Shown in pieces: positions 36,378 through 44,735 of a DNA stretch of 49,043 nt. The stretch is from contig WQVC01000007.1 of the NCBI GenBank assembly GCA_009781765.1, forward strand, positions 1 through 49,043. The letters are read 5' to 3'. The first letter of the stretch is position 1, and the number at the start of each line of letters is the position of its first letter. Made by a program: the position numbers and the translations under genes. The notes under the pieces were generated by a model. That model searched no databases. It was given only the letters and a program-made list of their open reading frames with translations, and was not told where the DNA came from. The stretch comes from Defluviitaleaceae bacterium (GTDB taxonomy: Bacteria > Bacillota > Clostridia > Lachnospirales > WQUN01).

Positions 36378-36470
36378 ACCTCGGGGACTCCGTCCCCGAA
36401 CCCCTGCCCGCTTTTTAAAAAAAGCGGGGCAAAAATTTTATTAAAAACGCGCTTTGCGCGTTTTTTTTGT
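36378..36470. terminator. murA terminator within family D repeat
   Basis: GGGGACTCCGTCCCC, CCCGCTTTTTAAAAAAAGCGGG, and AAAAACGCGC-TTT-GCGCGTTTTT at about 36442-36468 lie in series. The last, AT-flanked, is a typical intrinsic terminator. Confidence 0.75.
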
Positions 36471-36474
36471 GGTA

Positions 36475-36606
36475 TAGTGAGTCAAGTTGAAATCGTTCGT
36501 TTGCGCTCGCGTGAAAAGAACGGTTGCAATTTGACGAGCCCCCGACACGAGTGCTTTTGCGAAAGCAAAAGTGCGAGTGCCGGTGGTGAAACAATACTGT
36601 TTGGAA
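36475..36606 (+). repeat. Family C two-hairpin repeat
   Basis: TAGTGAGTCAAGTTGAAATC opens the element; TTGCAATTTGACGAGCCCCC, GACACGAGTGCTTTTGCG and GCAAAAGTGCGAGTG follow, ending GTGAAACAATACTGTTTGG. It matches 34736-34876 in opposite orientation. It lies 35 bases before the next gene. Confidence 0.8.
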
Positions 36607-36640
36607 GTTCTGTTTTTCAGCACTCTCCGGGAGGCTACAT

Positions 36641-37375
36641 ATGAAGAAATATTTCGCGGCTGTCATCCTTCTCGTGCTGATTTTCCCGGCGAAAACCGCA
36701 GCAGCAATCGGGGTTGAGTTTGACCAACGAATTGTAACGTTCGACGGGTATGAGCCGGTTATTATCGACGCGGTTGTTCTTGTGCCGGTGCGGACATTGT
36801 TCGAAGAAATGGGCTTTTGCGTGGAATGGGACGAGGTAACGGTGACGCTTACCGGAAGCGGACACGTTGTTGTTATCGTGCCGAGCAGTGATATTTTCAC
36901 CGTAAACGGTGAGGCGTTCCGGTCGGAAGGCCCGGCGCGAAACATCGACGGGCGTGTGTTTGTGCCGATTGCCGATGTTATTCCGAGCATAAATTACGGC
37001 ATCGGACGCGACGGATTCGGCGCGGAAACCACGTTTATACGAATCGGCGTGCCGATAGATTTTGAAAATTTCGGGCAGGGTATTTTCGATGAAATAAATT
37101 TGCGTCGGGCAGAATACGGGCTTGCGCCGTTGTTATGGTGCGACGATTTGGCGGAAACTGCTCGCGCCGGTTACGGTTGGAGTACCGGATTTCAGCCCGC
37201 TATGAGAATTTCCGCGCCGGACGTTCTTGTGCAGAGCTTCATGTCGCGCAATTATTACCGATATTTGCGCGCCGCAATGTTGTGTCCCGACGCGACGTAT
37301 ATCGGCCTTGCGTATGAGCATCGCGGTTGGGGGCGGTCGTCGCCGCTGAATTTTCTCTTTGACAATGCGCCGTAA
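36641..37375 (+). CDS. Secreted stalk-domain/CAP-like protein
   Basis: A 244-residue exported protein. The signal peptide is MKKYFAAVILLVLIFPAKTA. Residues about 25-135 match the copper-amine-oxidase N-terminal (stalk) domain common in Firmicute envelope proteins: VVLVPVRTLFEEMGFCVEWD, then GRVFVPIADVIPSI. The C-terminal part, from about 148, has the CAP/SCP start FDEINLRRAEYGLAPLLWCDDLAETAR and ends with YIGLAYEHRGWGR, but is shorter than a full CAP domain, and its middle (VLVQSFMSRNYYRYLRAAML) departs from the usual W..SPGHR segment. It is likely a cell-wall protein of unknown activity. GGGAGG precedes the ATG. Confidence 0.72.
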   Translation: MKKYFAAVILLVLIFPAKTAAAIGVEFDQRIVTFDGYEPVIIDAVVLVPVRTLFEEMGFCVEWDEVTVTLTGSGHVVVIVPSSDIFTVNGEAFRSEGPARNIDGRVFVPIADVIPSINYGIGRDGFGAETTFIRIGVPIDFENFGQGIFDEINLRRAEYGLAPLLWCDDLAETARAGYGWSTGFQPAMRISAPDVLVQSFMSRNYYRYLRAAMLCPDATYIGLAYEHRGWGRSSPLNFLFDNAP

Positions 37376-37390
37376 AACAAAGGAGAAGTC

Positions 37391-38170
37391 ATGGATTTTT
37401 TTACAATAGCGAGCGGTTCTGCGGGCAATGCCTATTATTTGGGCGTTGGCGGGCAGAGCTTTTTAATTGACGCCGGTGTGAGCGGAAAAAAAATTGAACA
37501 TGCGATTGCGAAAAAGGGTGTTCGCAAGCCGGACGGAATTTTCATCACCCACGAACATCGCGACCATATATCCGGCGCGGGAATTGTTGCGCGGAAATTC
37601 GGTGCGGCGGTTTACGCATCGCCGCTTACGTGGCGATATTTGTTGCGTCACAAAAGTTTGGGCGCGTTAAAGGAAGAGCAGGTCAAGGTGATTGAGCCGA
37701 ATGTACCGCTTGTGTTGGGAGATGCGGAAATTACGGCGTTCGATTTGTCGCATGATGCATCGCAGCCGGTGGGATATGTTTTTTGTTGCAGGGAGAACAA
37801 GGCAGTTTTTGCGACGGACTTTGGCTACGCGACGGACGATGTTAAGTCGCGCCTGAAAAACGCGAGCGTGTTGCTTCTTGAAAGCAACCACGACCCCGAA
37901 ATGCTTCAGCGCGGGCGGTATCATCCGTCGTTGAAGGTGCGTGTTGCGGGCAATCGTGGGCATTTGTCAAACGCGCAGGCGGGAATGTTGCTTGCGGAGG
38001 TGATTTCGCCGGGGAAAACACACGTTTTTTTGGCGCATCTTTCCGAGGAAAATAACACGCCGATGCTTGCATTTGACACCGTGAGCCGCGTTCTTGACGG
38101 AAATAATATTGCTGCGGCACGGTTGGAAGTCGCCGAACGGCATATTCCCGGGGAGATGTTCAGTTTTTGA
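37391..38170 (+). CDS. walJ: WalJ/YycJ-type MBL-fold hydrolase
   Basis: A 259-residue metallo-beta-lactamase-fold protein of the WalJ (YycJ) group, tied in Bacillus to the WalRK cell-wall system and proposed to act on nucleic acid. The metal motif THEHRDH is near residue 55, with FDLSHDASQPVGY, FATDFGYAT, LLLESNHDPEML and VFLAHLSEENNTP carrying further ligands. The family start FFTIASGSAGNAYYLG is complete. AAAGGAGA precedes the ATG, 15 bases after the stalk/CAP gene, so the two may be co-transcribed. No WalRK genes are nearby. Confidence 0.88.
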   Translation: MDFFTIASGSAGNAYYLGVGGQSFLIDAGVSGKKIEHAIAKKGVRKPDGIFITHEHRDHISGAGIVARKFGAAVYASPLTWRYLLRHKSLGALKEEQVKVIEPNVPLVLGDAEITAFDLSHDASQPVGYVFCCRENKAVFATDFGYATDDVKSRLKNASVLLLESNHDPEMLQRGRYHPSLKVRVAGNRGHLSNAQAGMLLAEVISPGKTHVFLAHLSEENNTPMLAFDTVSRVLDGNNIAAARLEVAERHIPGEMFSF

Positions 38171-38263
38171 TGATGTTTTCGCGGGCTTCGCGAACTTTTT
38201 AAAGGGTGTGCGGGAAACGCTCGCTTCGCTCACTGCGCCCTTTAAAGTTCGACAAACACCAAG

Positions 38264-38289
38264 AAACCGCGCGTTCGTGCGGTTTTTTT
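38264..38289 (+). terminator. Terminator after walJ
   Basis: AAACCGC and GCGGTTT arms with an eight-base loop GCGTTCGT and a run of seven T. It stands about 95 bases after the stop, beyond a GAACTTTTTAAAGGG...CCCTTTAAAGTTC inverted repeat. Confidence 0.75.
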
Positions 38290-38738
38290 GATGCCATCAG
38301 GCTGCATAAATCCAGGAAAAATTCTTGGAAAATTTCCTGGAACGATTCCGGATATCATGGTACGAGAGTTGAAGTATACTTGCCCTGCAACCGAGAAATT
38401 AACGGTCGCTTCCATGCCAAAGGACGCTGTTTGCCATCTCAGGAAGGGGTTCGCCCTGAAACTGACCGCACCGCTCCGTGCCGAAGCCGCTGTATAACGG
38501 TTGCATGTAACACCATGCTTCACCGTACCACCCGCAACACCTGTACCACTGCAACACCTGTACCATCCGCCGCAACATATGAAAGCGGGCGGATGCATTC
38601 GGACACGGCCGACCGAATGCAAACGCCCACGTGCACACCTTCCATACAACGCGGCAACGCGGAGCGAAAGCTCTGCAAACCCGAAGTTCCCGGGGCTTCG
38701 GTTACTTACTTAAAACAAATCAATAAAAAAGAATCGCG
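38290..38738. other. Intergenic, no supported gene
   Basis: About 450 bases of higher-GC, C/A-rich DNA with open frames on both strands but no ribosome site or recognisable protein. GCAACACCTGTACCA is repeated at 38534-38548 and 38551-38565. It may be decayed coding DNA. Confidence 0.35.
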
Positions 38739-38800
38739 AAGCGAGCAAAAGCGCAACCGTAGGGAAATTCCCCTTTACGGCGTGTTTTTGCTCGCTTTAA
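38739..38800. repeat. Long imperfect hairpin
   Basis: GCGAGCAAAA...TTTTGCTCGC with the inner arms CCGTA.GGGAA and TTCCCC.TTACGG form a hairpin of nearly 60 bases, 14 bases before a family A copy. Confidence 0.5.
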
Positions 38801-38813
38801 ATTTTATTTTATG

Positions 38814-38876
38814 GCGAACGACCTTGAGAACCGTGAAGGCGAGGCGGGAAATCGCGGGTTTCTCAAGCACGTTCGC
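38814..38876 (+). repeat. Family A repeat, short copy (63 bp)
   Basis: GCGAACGACCTTGAGAACCG at the left and TTTCTCAAGCACGTTCGC at the right form clear terminal inverted repeats (GCGAACG, CTTGAGAA). The core GTGAAGGCGAGGCGGGAAAT, CGCGGG matches the other copies; the middle portion with TTTTCCGACGA is missing. Confidence 0.8.
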
Positions 38877-39002
38877 GCTGTGCTTCTGCGGGAAAAAATT
38901 TTTTTGATGATTTTTGCAAAAATATACAAATTGTGGATGTTGCTCCGTAAAAGACGTGGTACAGTACGTTAAATGCTTTGTTCGAAAAAATGACTGCACA
39001 AA

Positions 39003-39126
39003 GCGAACGCCTCTGAGAATCGTGAAGGCGAGGCGGAAAAGCGCGGACAATGACGGGCGCACTTCGCCCGCACCGTTCAATGCGTTTTCCGACGACGCAT
39101 GAACGGGGTTTCTTGAGTAAGTTCGC
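39003..39126 (+). repeat. Family A repeat, long copy (124 bp)
   Basis: GCGAACGCCTCTGAGAATCG opens it and GGGGTTTCTTGAGTAAGTTCGC closes it in the same order as other copies, with GCGTTTTCCGACGACGCATG inside. It carries an extra palindrome GGGCGCACTTCGCCC. Separated from the short copy by 126 bases. Confidence 0.75.
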
Positions 39127-39138
39127 GACAAGGGGGGC

Positions 39139-39268
39139 TTGACAAATGCATACTCTTGCAATAATGCTTCGCAGGCAAGCGGTAGCGTTGCCGCTTTGCC
39201 GACCCCAAAAAAAAGCAGCATATTACATAAAAGACCGTTTTTTGCGTTAGCCGCAAGCGGTCTTTTTA
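39139..39268 (+). promoter_or_regulatory. Possible leader with transcription attenuator
   Basis: TTGACA at 39139-39144 (weak -10 near 39160) precedes a hairpin GGCAAGCGG/CCGCTTTGCC (39174-39200) and a terminator-like hairpin AAAAGACCG/CGGTCTTTT (39229-39266) ending in T. The right arm of the first hairpin can also pair with GCAAGCGG in the terminator's right half, as in attenuators. The gene starts 41 bases later. Confidence 0.4.
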
Positions 39269-39308
39269 TGTTCGAGCAAAGCAAATAAAAACAGAAAGAG
39301 GTGAGTAA

Positions 39309-40040
39309 ATGAGTAAAAAAAAGACAATAGCCCTGGCAGCATTGGCTGCATTGGGGGTACTGCTCATACTCGCGGCAGGAGGATTCCTTTTAATAAGACT
39401 TTCGTCAGGGTTTAGTATACCTTGGCTTGGCATCCGACCCAACTTGCCGTACAGGGTATGGTGGAGTTGGGATGAAATGAAGGAGGGCTTGGGTGACCAT
39501 TATTTATACCCGACGTATTTGCCGGAGGTTGCCGAGCGGAGTGAACGTGTCTCTATGCGCTCTGATTATAACGTTGGTTCGAGAAACCGAGAAAGCGACG
39601 AATTATTTTTTGGATATTCTGTTCGCTTTTCAGGTGATTGGCAGGATGACGTTATATATATCGGTGCCGAGGACGGCGAGAGGCGGAACAGCGTCTTTGA
39701 CAACGCACGCCTGAGGCCGGACTATGCTGAGCGCAGGGAAATGTTGCTTGAGGAAATATTTTACGAACGCACATGGTTTAACGAACACACCGTAACCGTA
39801 GGGGGCATAGACATTGCATTTAATTCGCTTTATGAGGTATACCGCCCATCCCCCTTTGAACACGCAGACCGCGCCCTAAACAGGCACACCATTGGTTACA
39901 CATTCACGATAGACACTGTAACATATTGGATGTCATGGGTTCAGCTTAATGTGGAAGATAAATACGCCGATGATGAACAGCGGGAGGTAATGCTTCGTGT
40001 CGCTGTGTCTATCATTGAGCAAGTGAGGGAGATTGAATAA
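39309..40040 (+). CDS. Membrane-anchored protein, paralog 1, unknown family
   Basis: I do not recognise this 243-residue protein. A Lys-rich start and one helix (about 7-30) anchor it in the membrane, with the rest outside. From about residue 45 it is clearly paralogous to the next gene: NLPYRVWWSWDEMKEGLGDH, LYPTYLPEV, then FNEHTVTVGGIDIAF, YTFTIDTVTYWMSWVQLNVE and the end SIIEQVREIE. The alternation of strands and the two conserved Trp-containing blocks suggest a compact alpha/beta sensor or inhibitor-like domain. AGAGGTGA precedes the ATG. It follows a possible attenuator and is 111 bases before its paralog. Confidence 0.7.
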   Translation: MSKKKTIALAALAALGVLLILAAGGFLLIRLSSGFSIPWLGIRPNLPYRVWWSWDEMKEGLGDHYLYPTYLPEVAERSERVSMRSDYNVGSRNRESDELFFGYSVRFSGDWQDDVIYIGAEDGERRNSVFDNARLRPDYAERREMLLEEIFYERTWFNEHTVTVGGIDIAFNSLYEVYRPSPFEHADRALNRHTIGYTFTIDTVTYWMSWVQLNVEDKYADDEQREVMLRVAVSIIEQVREIE

Positions 40041-40151
40041 GTATAAAAACAACGCACAGCAAGGCTTTAAATAACATATCCCAATATTTCCGATAGGATA
40101 TGGCTTGTTATAACAATAAGGTGCAGTTTAGATTGAAAGGAGACGTGCTTA

Positions 40152-40847
40152 ATGAAAAAAATGTTACTCGTACCGGTGTTATTGCTGTTGTTTGTTGCTT
40201 GCACCCCGCGACCGGAATCAGAATTGCCGACCGGAGGGGGGAACTTGCCGTACAGGGTATGGGCAAGTTGGGAAGAAATGAAAGAAGTTTTGGGCGACCA
40301 CTATTTATATCCGACTTATTTGCCAGCGGTTACCGCGTTGAGCGAACGACCGTCTATGCGCTCGTGGTTCAACAATGTCGATAGGACGTTAGTTGCTGAT
40401 GAGTTGTTTCACGAATATCTTGCCGTCTTTCCCGGTAACGACAGAATGAGCGACGAAATAACAATTTCAGCGACGGATTTAGAAAGGCGAAGATTCGTCA
40501 TACCACGGTCACCGGATTTTCCCCCTGTTCTCGTTCCTTTTAACGGTGGGTTTCAAGAAGAACATCGCTTCAATGAACATATCGTAACAATAGATGACAT
40601 CAATATAGAGTTTGTTTCGTTTTTTGCCGTTTTTTCACCGGAAGGAACTTTTGACCGGGATGAGTGGTTTCGCTACCACCCGCGAAACGGGAGGGCTGTT
40701 CTTTATACATTCATTATAGATACCGTAACATACGAAATGTCTTGGGTGCAATTTAATGTCGAAGATAGCCACGACGATAGTGAACAACGAGAAGGGATGC
40801 TTCGAGTTGCTACGTCCATCATTGAACAAGTGAGAGAGGTTGAATGA
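40152..40847 (+). CDS. Lipoprotein, paralog 2, unknown family
   Basis: A 231-residue lipoprotein whose signal peptide ends LFVAC at about residue 17. Its mature part repeats the layout of the gene before it: NLPYRVWASWEEMKEVLGDH, LYPTYLPAV, FNEHIVTIDDINIEF, YTFIIDTVTYEMSWVQFNVE, SIIEQVREVE. The middle (about 70-140) has diverged more, as expected when a fixed scaffold carries a variable surface. One copy has a membrane helix and the other a lipid anchor, so both face outward. GAAAGGAGA lies upstream. Its TGA overlaps the first ATG of the peptidase gene, so the three genes probably form one operon. Confidence 0.72.
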   Translation: MKKMLLVPVLLLLFVACTPRPESELPTGGGNLPYRVWASWEEMKEVLGDHYLYPTYLPAVTALSERPSMRSWFNNVDRTLVADELFHEYLAVFPGNDRMSDEITISATDLERRRFVIPRSPDFPPVLVPFNGGFQEEHRFNEHIVTIDDINIEFVSFFAVFSPEGTFDRDEWFRYHPRNGRAVLYTFIIDTVTYEMSWVQFNVEDSHDDSEQREGMLRVATSIIEQVREVE

Positions 40848-43152
40848 TTATGAAAAAGTTTCTGAGTGTGTTTCTGATTTTTATATTGTTAAACGCCCTC
40901 GCCGTGCAAATTTCGGCGCAGGATATGTCCGGCACAACCGGACCGGCAATCGGGATGGATGCTTTTATGTTTGATTCCGATGCTTTTATGTATAACGATT
41001 ATGTTTCCGCGCTTGAAATTGATATTTTCGTGGCATTGGTCAATGACGGCACAAACGCCATAAACCCTCAAACGGTGGAAGTGCTTTACGATTTAAGCGG
41101 AAACCCGTCTTTCTTGCTTGCGGATATTGTGCCGTACGGATTTGCGATTATGTTTCGACGCGCCGCTGAAATAAGTGAAATGGTCACTTCGGAAGGTGCG
41201 ACAAGCCCGTTTGCAATGGCAAGAGGGCGGAAAATGTACGCTGGTCCGATGGCGTATATAGATTTTTATGACGGGGTTTATACAAATTTATTAACGGGTT
41301 GGGCATTAGGCAATGCTTCCGTCCAACATATGCAGATGGTTACCGAAAACGTACTTGACGACCTGCCCGCGCCGCTGCTCGTTCGGTCGTTTTCTTTCAC
41401 CGGTGAACGTCGAATCAGCAATCAGAATATTATCAGGAATGTAGGGTTTGCAGATAACACTCACGGGTCGTGCGGTCCTGTAGCAGCCGCTATTATTCTT
41501 GTTTACTACGAAAAACTTGAACAGGCGAACGGTCGCCCTGCGGGAAGAGTTGTTCCTGCGCAATTGTTTCCTCAGAACATGCGCCAATGCAGTCTCCTTG
41601 AAAACGTGATGATTGAACATATGGGGTACAGTGGGGCTTCGACCTCAGTAGTTCTCCCAGAGATTATGCTCGGATAGGATGGACACCAACTAATCGGTTT
41701 GCTGTAGCCAGAGGGCTGAACAATTATTTCAATGACCCCGCACACCCGAGCCGCAGAGCGTTAAGAATGTCGGCTTCATCGTCCTCAGAAAATATGGTTA
41801 ATCGTACAGCAGGCGAGATTAGGGCAGACAGACCGGCGGTTGTTCTTACAAACAATCGCCCTCCGGCAGATTTCGGCAGTAACATAGATTTTGGCAGCCA
41901 CTGGATGGTAGCATACGGATACAGAATGATTGGTGGCACGGTCACACATCTTATCGTCCATACGGGAGCTTGGCATAACCAAACGACACCTTTTGATGAA
42001 GCAGCTGTTTTCGAAGGTTGGTTTGATTCCATCGTCACAGTACGCCCTCCAATCACCCCCGACCCTCCTCCCGACCCGTTCCGCATTGCCGGCGGAAGAA
42101 ATTTAAATCTCAGACCGCACGTAATCCTGTCGAACTCCCGAACTCGTGACCGTTGGACAAGCAGTGATACTCGCGTTGCAACTGTTGACTCCGAAGGGAT
42201 TGTTCGCTTTGTCGGTCCCGGTATTGCGCGGATTACCCACTTTAACGGAGATGACAATGTAAACTCTCATTTCACATTCGAGGTTTTCCGACCGATGAGA
42301 AGTTTGCAAACCAACAGGCCGTCTTCACGGGAGCGTCGTTTGAGGGTAAACAGAAACGGCACAGGGGGAACTACACTTCAACTCAGACCAATATTTACAC
42401 CGTCGGACACAACATCACTCCCCCTGCATTGGTCATCCTCCGATACTCGAGTGGTTATAGTTAATCAAAACGGGTTAGTCACCGCACGAGGGCGAGGAAC
42501 CGCAACTGTAACGGTAACAAATACACCTCATCCCGGGGGCAGGGCAAGAACCACGCGCGTCAATTTCGTTGTGGAGTACAATCCGGAAAGGATAACAATC
42601 AATCACAGGGGAAATCAGATATCGGACATATTGCTTGCAGTAAATCGCGACATTACACCGAGGGCTCATATTACCCCGGACAGAGCGCAGGGGCTTTGCC
42701 GTGACGCGCAAAGAAATATTACATGGACATCGTCAAACCCCAATATTGTTTCCGTAAATACAAGAGGAAGACCAACCGCACACGTACCCGGTTCGGCAGT
42801 AATAACAGCTACAACAGTAAACGGGATTACCGCACGATACATAGTGACTGCGGTTGTGCCTGTTTCGTCGGTAAGCATCGCTTCATTAACGCCCTCGCAA
42901 CTCGAAGCAATGACTGTTGACGCCAACGGACGCGGAAGAAGCACACCGCTTTTCGCAACTGTTACGCCTACCAATGCCACGCACCGGCATATCACATGGA
43001 CATCTTCAAACCCTAACGTTGTTTCCGTCAACAGTAACGGCGTCGTTACCACGCAAGGGGCAGGCACTGCAAGAATCACTGCCACTACCCCTGCCACCGG
43101 CGCGCAAAGGGCGCGAAGCACAAGTATATCAATTCGCGTACGGCAACGGTAA
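40844..43152 (+). pseudogene. Secreted C39-like cysteine peptidase with Ig-like repeats, frameshifted
   Basis: Two frames together make one secreted protein of about 770 residues. The first (40844-41677) has a signal peptide (KKFLSVFLIFILLNALAV) and the cysteine block NTHGSCGPVAAAIILVYYE. The second, open from 41617 to 43152 with its first Met at 41767, has the matching histidine block GSHWMVAYGYRM, then four BIG2-type Ig-like repeats (ITWTSSNPNIVSVNTRG and ITWTSSNPNVVSVNSNG are the clearest). The break lies between 41617 and 41677: the second frame is shifted by minus one, as after loss of one base. I see no slippery heptamer. It may be a pseudogene, a sequencing error or a programmed shift. 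The start is ATG 40844 or 40850. A small repeat DAFMFDSDAFMYND lies after the signal. Confidence 0.7.
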
Positions 43153-43176
43153 TTGCCGGATTTCGCATCTGTATAT

Positions 43177-43206
43177 AAAAAAACCGCGAATATCGCGGTT
43201 TTTTGT
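43177..43206 (+). terminator. Terminator after the peptidase gene
   Basis: AAAAAACCGCGA and TCGCGGTTTTTT form a 12-bp perfect stem with a three-base loop ATA. Symmetric A and T runs allow function on both strands. Confidence 0.9.
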
Positions 43207-43318
43207 TTCGCCCCGCTTTTAAAGGGCGCAACGGGCGAAGCAGATGCTTCTCGCGCCACCCTTCAAAAAGCGGATGGGTGCGGGACGGACGAGGCTTTGT
43301 ATTTTTAAAAAACGCACC
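43207..43318. repeat. Family D-like degenerate repeat
   Basis: GCCCCGCTTTTAAAGGGC, CACCCTTCAAAAAGCGGATG and TTTTTAAAAAACGCACC echo the modules at 24412 and 44572. Otherwise I see nothing before the htrA gene. Confidence 0.45.
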
Positions 43319-43425
43319 GGATTTTCCCATGAAAATAGGTGTATAATAGAGACGGCATTCTTTTGCCGTCGGTAAAAAATTTTGCAAAAATGCGTTCATT
43401 TTTGCTCATTAAATGAGGTGCTGAT

Positions 43426-44556
43426 ATGAAAAAAATTATTTTCACATTCATTGCGATTTGTTTGGGCGGGGTGACGCTCGGGCTTGGAATAAGCGCGGGA
43501 AACGCAACGTTTTCGCGGATTGCGGAGGAAAGAATCCCGGAAATCGAAGATTCGCAAATTACAACGATGCGAGTAAATCCGCTGGTTGTGCCGCTTGATA
43601 CCCACGAAGTATGTTTCGTTGAGGTGATTGCGCAGGCAAAGCCGTCGGTTGTGAGCATAAATGTAACTGCGCCGGCAGGGCGTTCGGGGCGGGGTGAGCT
43701 TCCGGGTTCGGGTTCGGGCTTTATTTTTGCCCGCGACGACGAGTATGTATTTATCGCAACAAATAATCACGTTGTTGAAAACACAACATCCGTTACGATT
43801 TCGCCGGATGACGAAGCGCAAATTCCCGCGCGAATCGTCGGATACGACATCGCATCGGATATTGCGGTGGTTGCGGCGTTACGCGCGGATATTGAGGCGG
43901 CCGGCGGATACGCGATTGCGGTATTCGGCGATTCGGACGCGCTTCGCATGGGCGACGCGGTTGTTGCAATCGGAAACGCGATGGGCGAAGGGCAGACCGT
44001 TACGCGCGGCATAATCAGTGCGTTGTCGCTGAACATAGAAATTCCGGACGCGCATCGGCGTCTTAATCTGAACGTTTTACAAACCGACGCGGCGGTAAAT
44101 CGCGGCAACAGCGGCGGCCCGCTTGTGAATCGAAACGGCGAAGTTATCGGAATTGTAACGGCAAAGCTGATTGGCTCGGACATCGAAGGCATGGGATACG
44201 CTCTGCCGATTAACGACGTTCGGCACATTTTGGATGATATTATCGAGGTCGGTTCGGTGCGTCGGGCGTGGCTCGGCATTCACCACGAGGAAGTATCGGA
44301 ATTTTTCCGAGGCTTGTTTAATCTGCCGTCAACGGGAATTTTGGTGCGCGCAGTCATTGAAGATTCGCCCGCCGAAGAAGCCGGTCTGCAATCCCTCGAC
44401 TTGATTACGCACATTTCCGGTCGCCGCATTGAGGGTCTTTCCGATTTGCAAAGTGTTCTTAACACGATTCGCCCCGGCGATGAAATTACAATCAGACTTT
44501 ACCGCGCCGGCGAAAGTATGGAGCTTTCGTTGATACCGGGAAGCCGCATGAACTAG
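43426..44556 (+). CDS. HtrA-like serine protease with PDZ domain
   Basis: A 376-residue membrane-anchored or secreted protease of the HtrA/DegP family, acting on damaged envelope proteins. The N-terminal hydrophobic segment is at about 3-22. The trypsin-like domain shows the triad His115 (TNNHVVE), Asp145 (YDIASDIAVV) and Ser229 (NRGNSGGPLV). One PDZ domain follows at about 275-370 (VEDSPAEEAGLQSLDLITHI-like, with I for V). The length and single PDZ match Gram-positive HtrA proteins. AATGAGGTG precedes the ATG at 43426. It is bounded by terminator hairpins on both sides, so it is monocistronic. Confidence 0.93.
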   Translation: MKKIIFTFIAICLGGVTLGLGISAGNATFSRIAEERIPEIEDSQITTMRVNPLVVPLDTHEVCFVEVIAQAKPSVVSINVTAPAGRSGRGELPGSGSGFIFARDDEYVFIATNNHVVENTTSVTISPDDEAQIPARIVGYDIASDIAVVAALRADIEAAGGYAIAVFGDSDALRMGDAVVAIGNAMGEGQTVTRGIISALSLNIEIPDAHRRLNLNVLQTDAAVNRGNSGGPLVNRNGEVIGIVTAKLIGSDIEGMGYALPINDVRHILDDIIEVGSVRRAWLGIHHEEVSEFFRGLFNLPSTGILVRAVIEDSPAEEAGLQSLDLITHISGRRIEGLSDLQSVLNTIRPGDEITIRLYRAGESMELSLIPGSRMN

Positions 44557-44571
44557 AATGCTAAACGTGAA

Positions 44572-44732
44572 GGCTTTCGGGGGCTTCGCCCCCGAACCCC
44601 CACGAACTTTTTAAAAAAAGTTCGACAAAAATCAAAAAAATCGCGCGAAAGCGCGATTTTTAATAAAGTTTTTGCCCCGCTTTTTTCAAAAAGCGGGTGG
44701 GGTTCGGGGCGAAGCCCCGAAAACTCATTTAA
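44572..44732. repeat. Family D repeat with bidirectional terminator
   Basis: GGGGGCTTCGCCCCCGAACC, GAACTTTTTAAAAAAAGTTC, the perfect AAAAATCGCGC-GAAA-GCGCGATTTTT (44636-44661), CCCGCTTTTTTCAAAAAGCGGG and TTCGGGGCGAAGCCCCGAA stand in a row between convergent genes. The third hairpin can terminate htrA and the minus-strand gene alike. Confidence 0.85.
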
Positions 44733-44735
44733 ATT

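Noticed and set aside
38242-38649. 135-codon minus-strand frame after walJ
   Set aside because: No ribosome site or recognisable domain; several frames are open on both strands here, so openness is not informative. Kept only as an odd-composition region.
42100-43140. Repeated segments that might be a CRISPR array
   Set aside because: They are coding repeats of Ig-like domains with variable spacing and divergent sequence, not identical 25-40-bp repeats with spacers.
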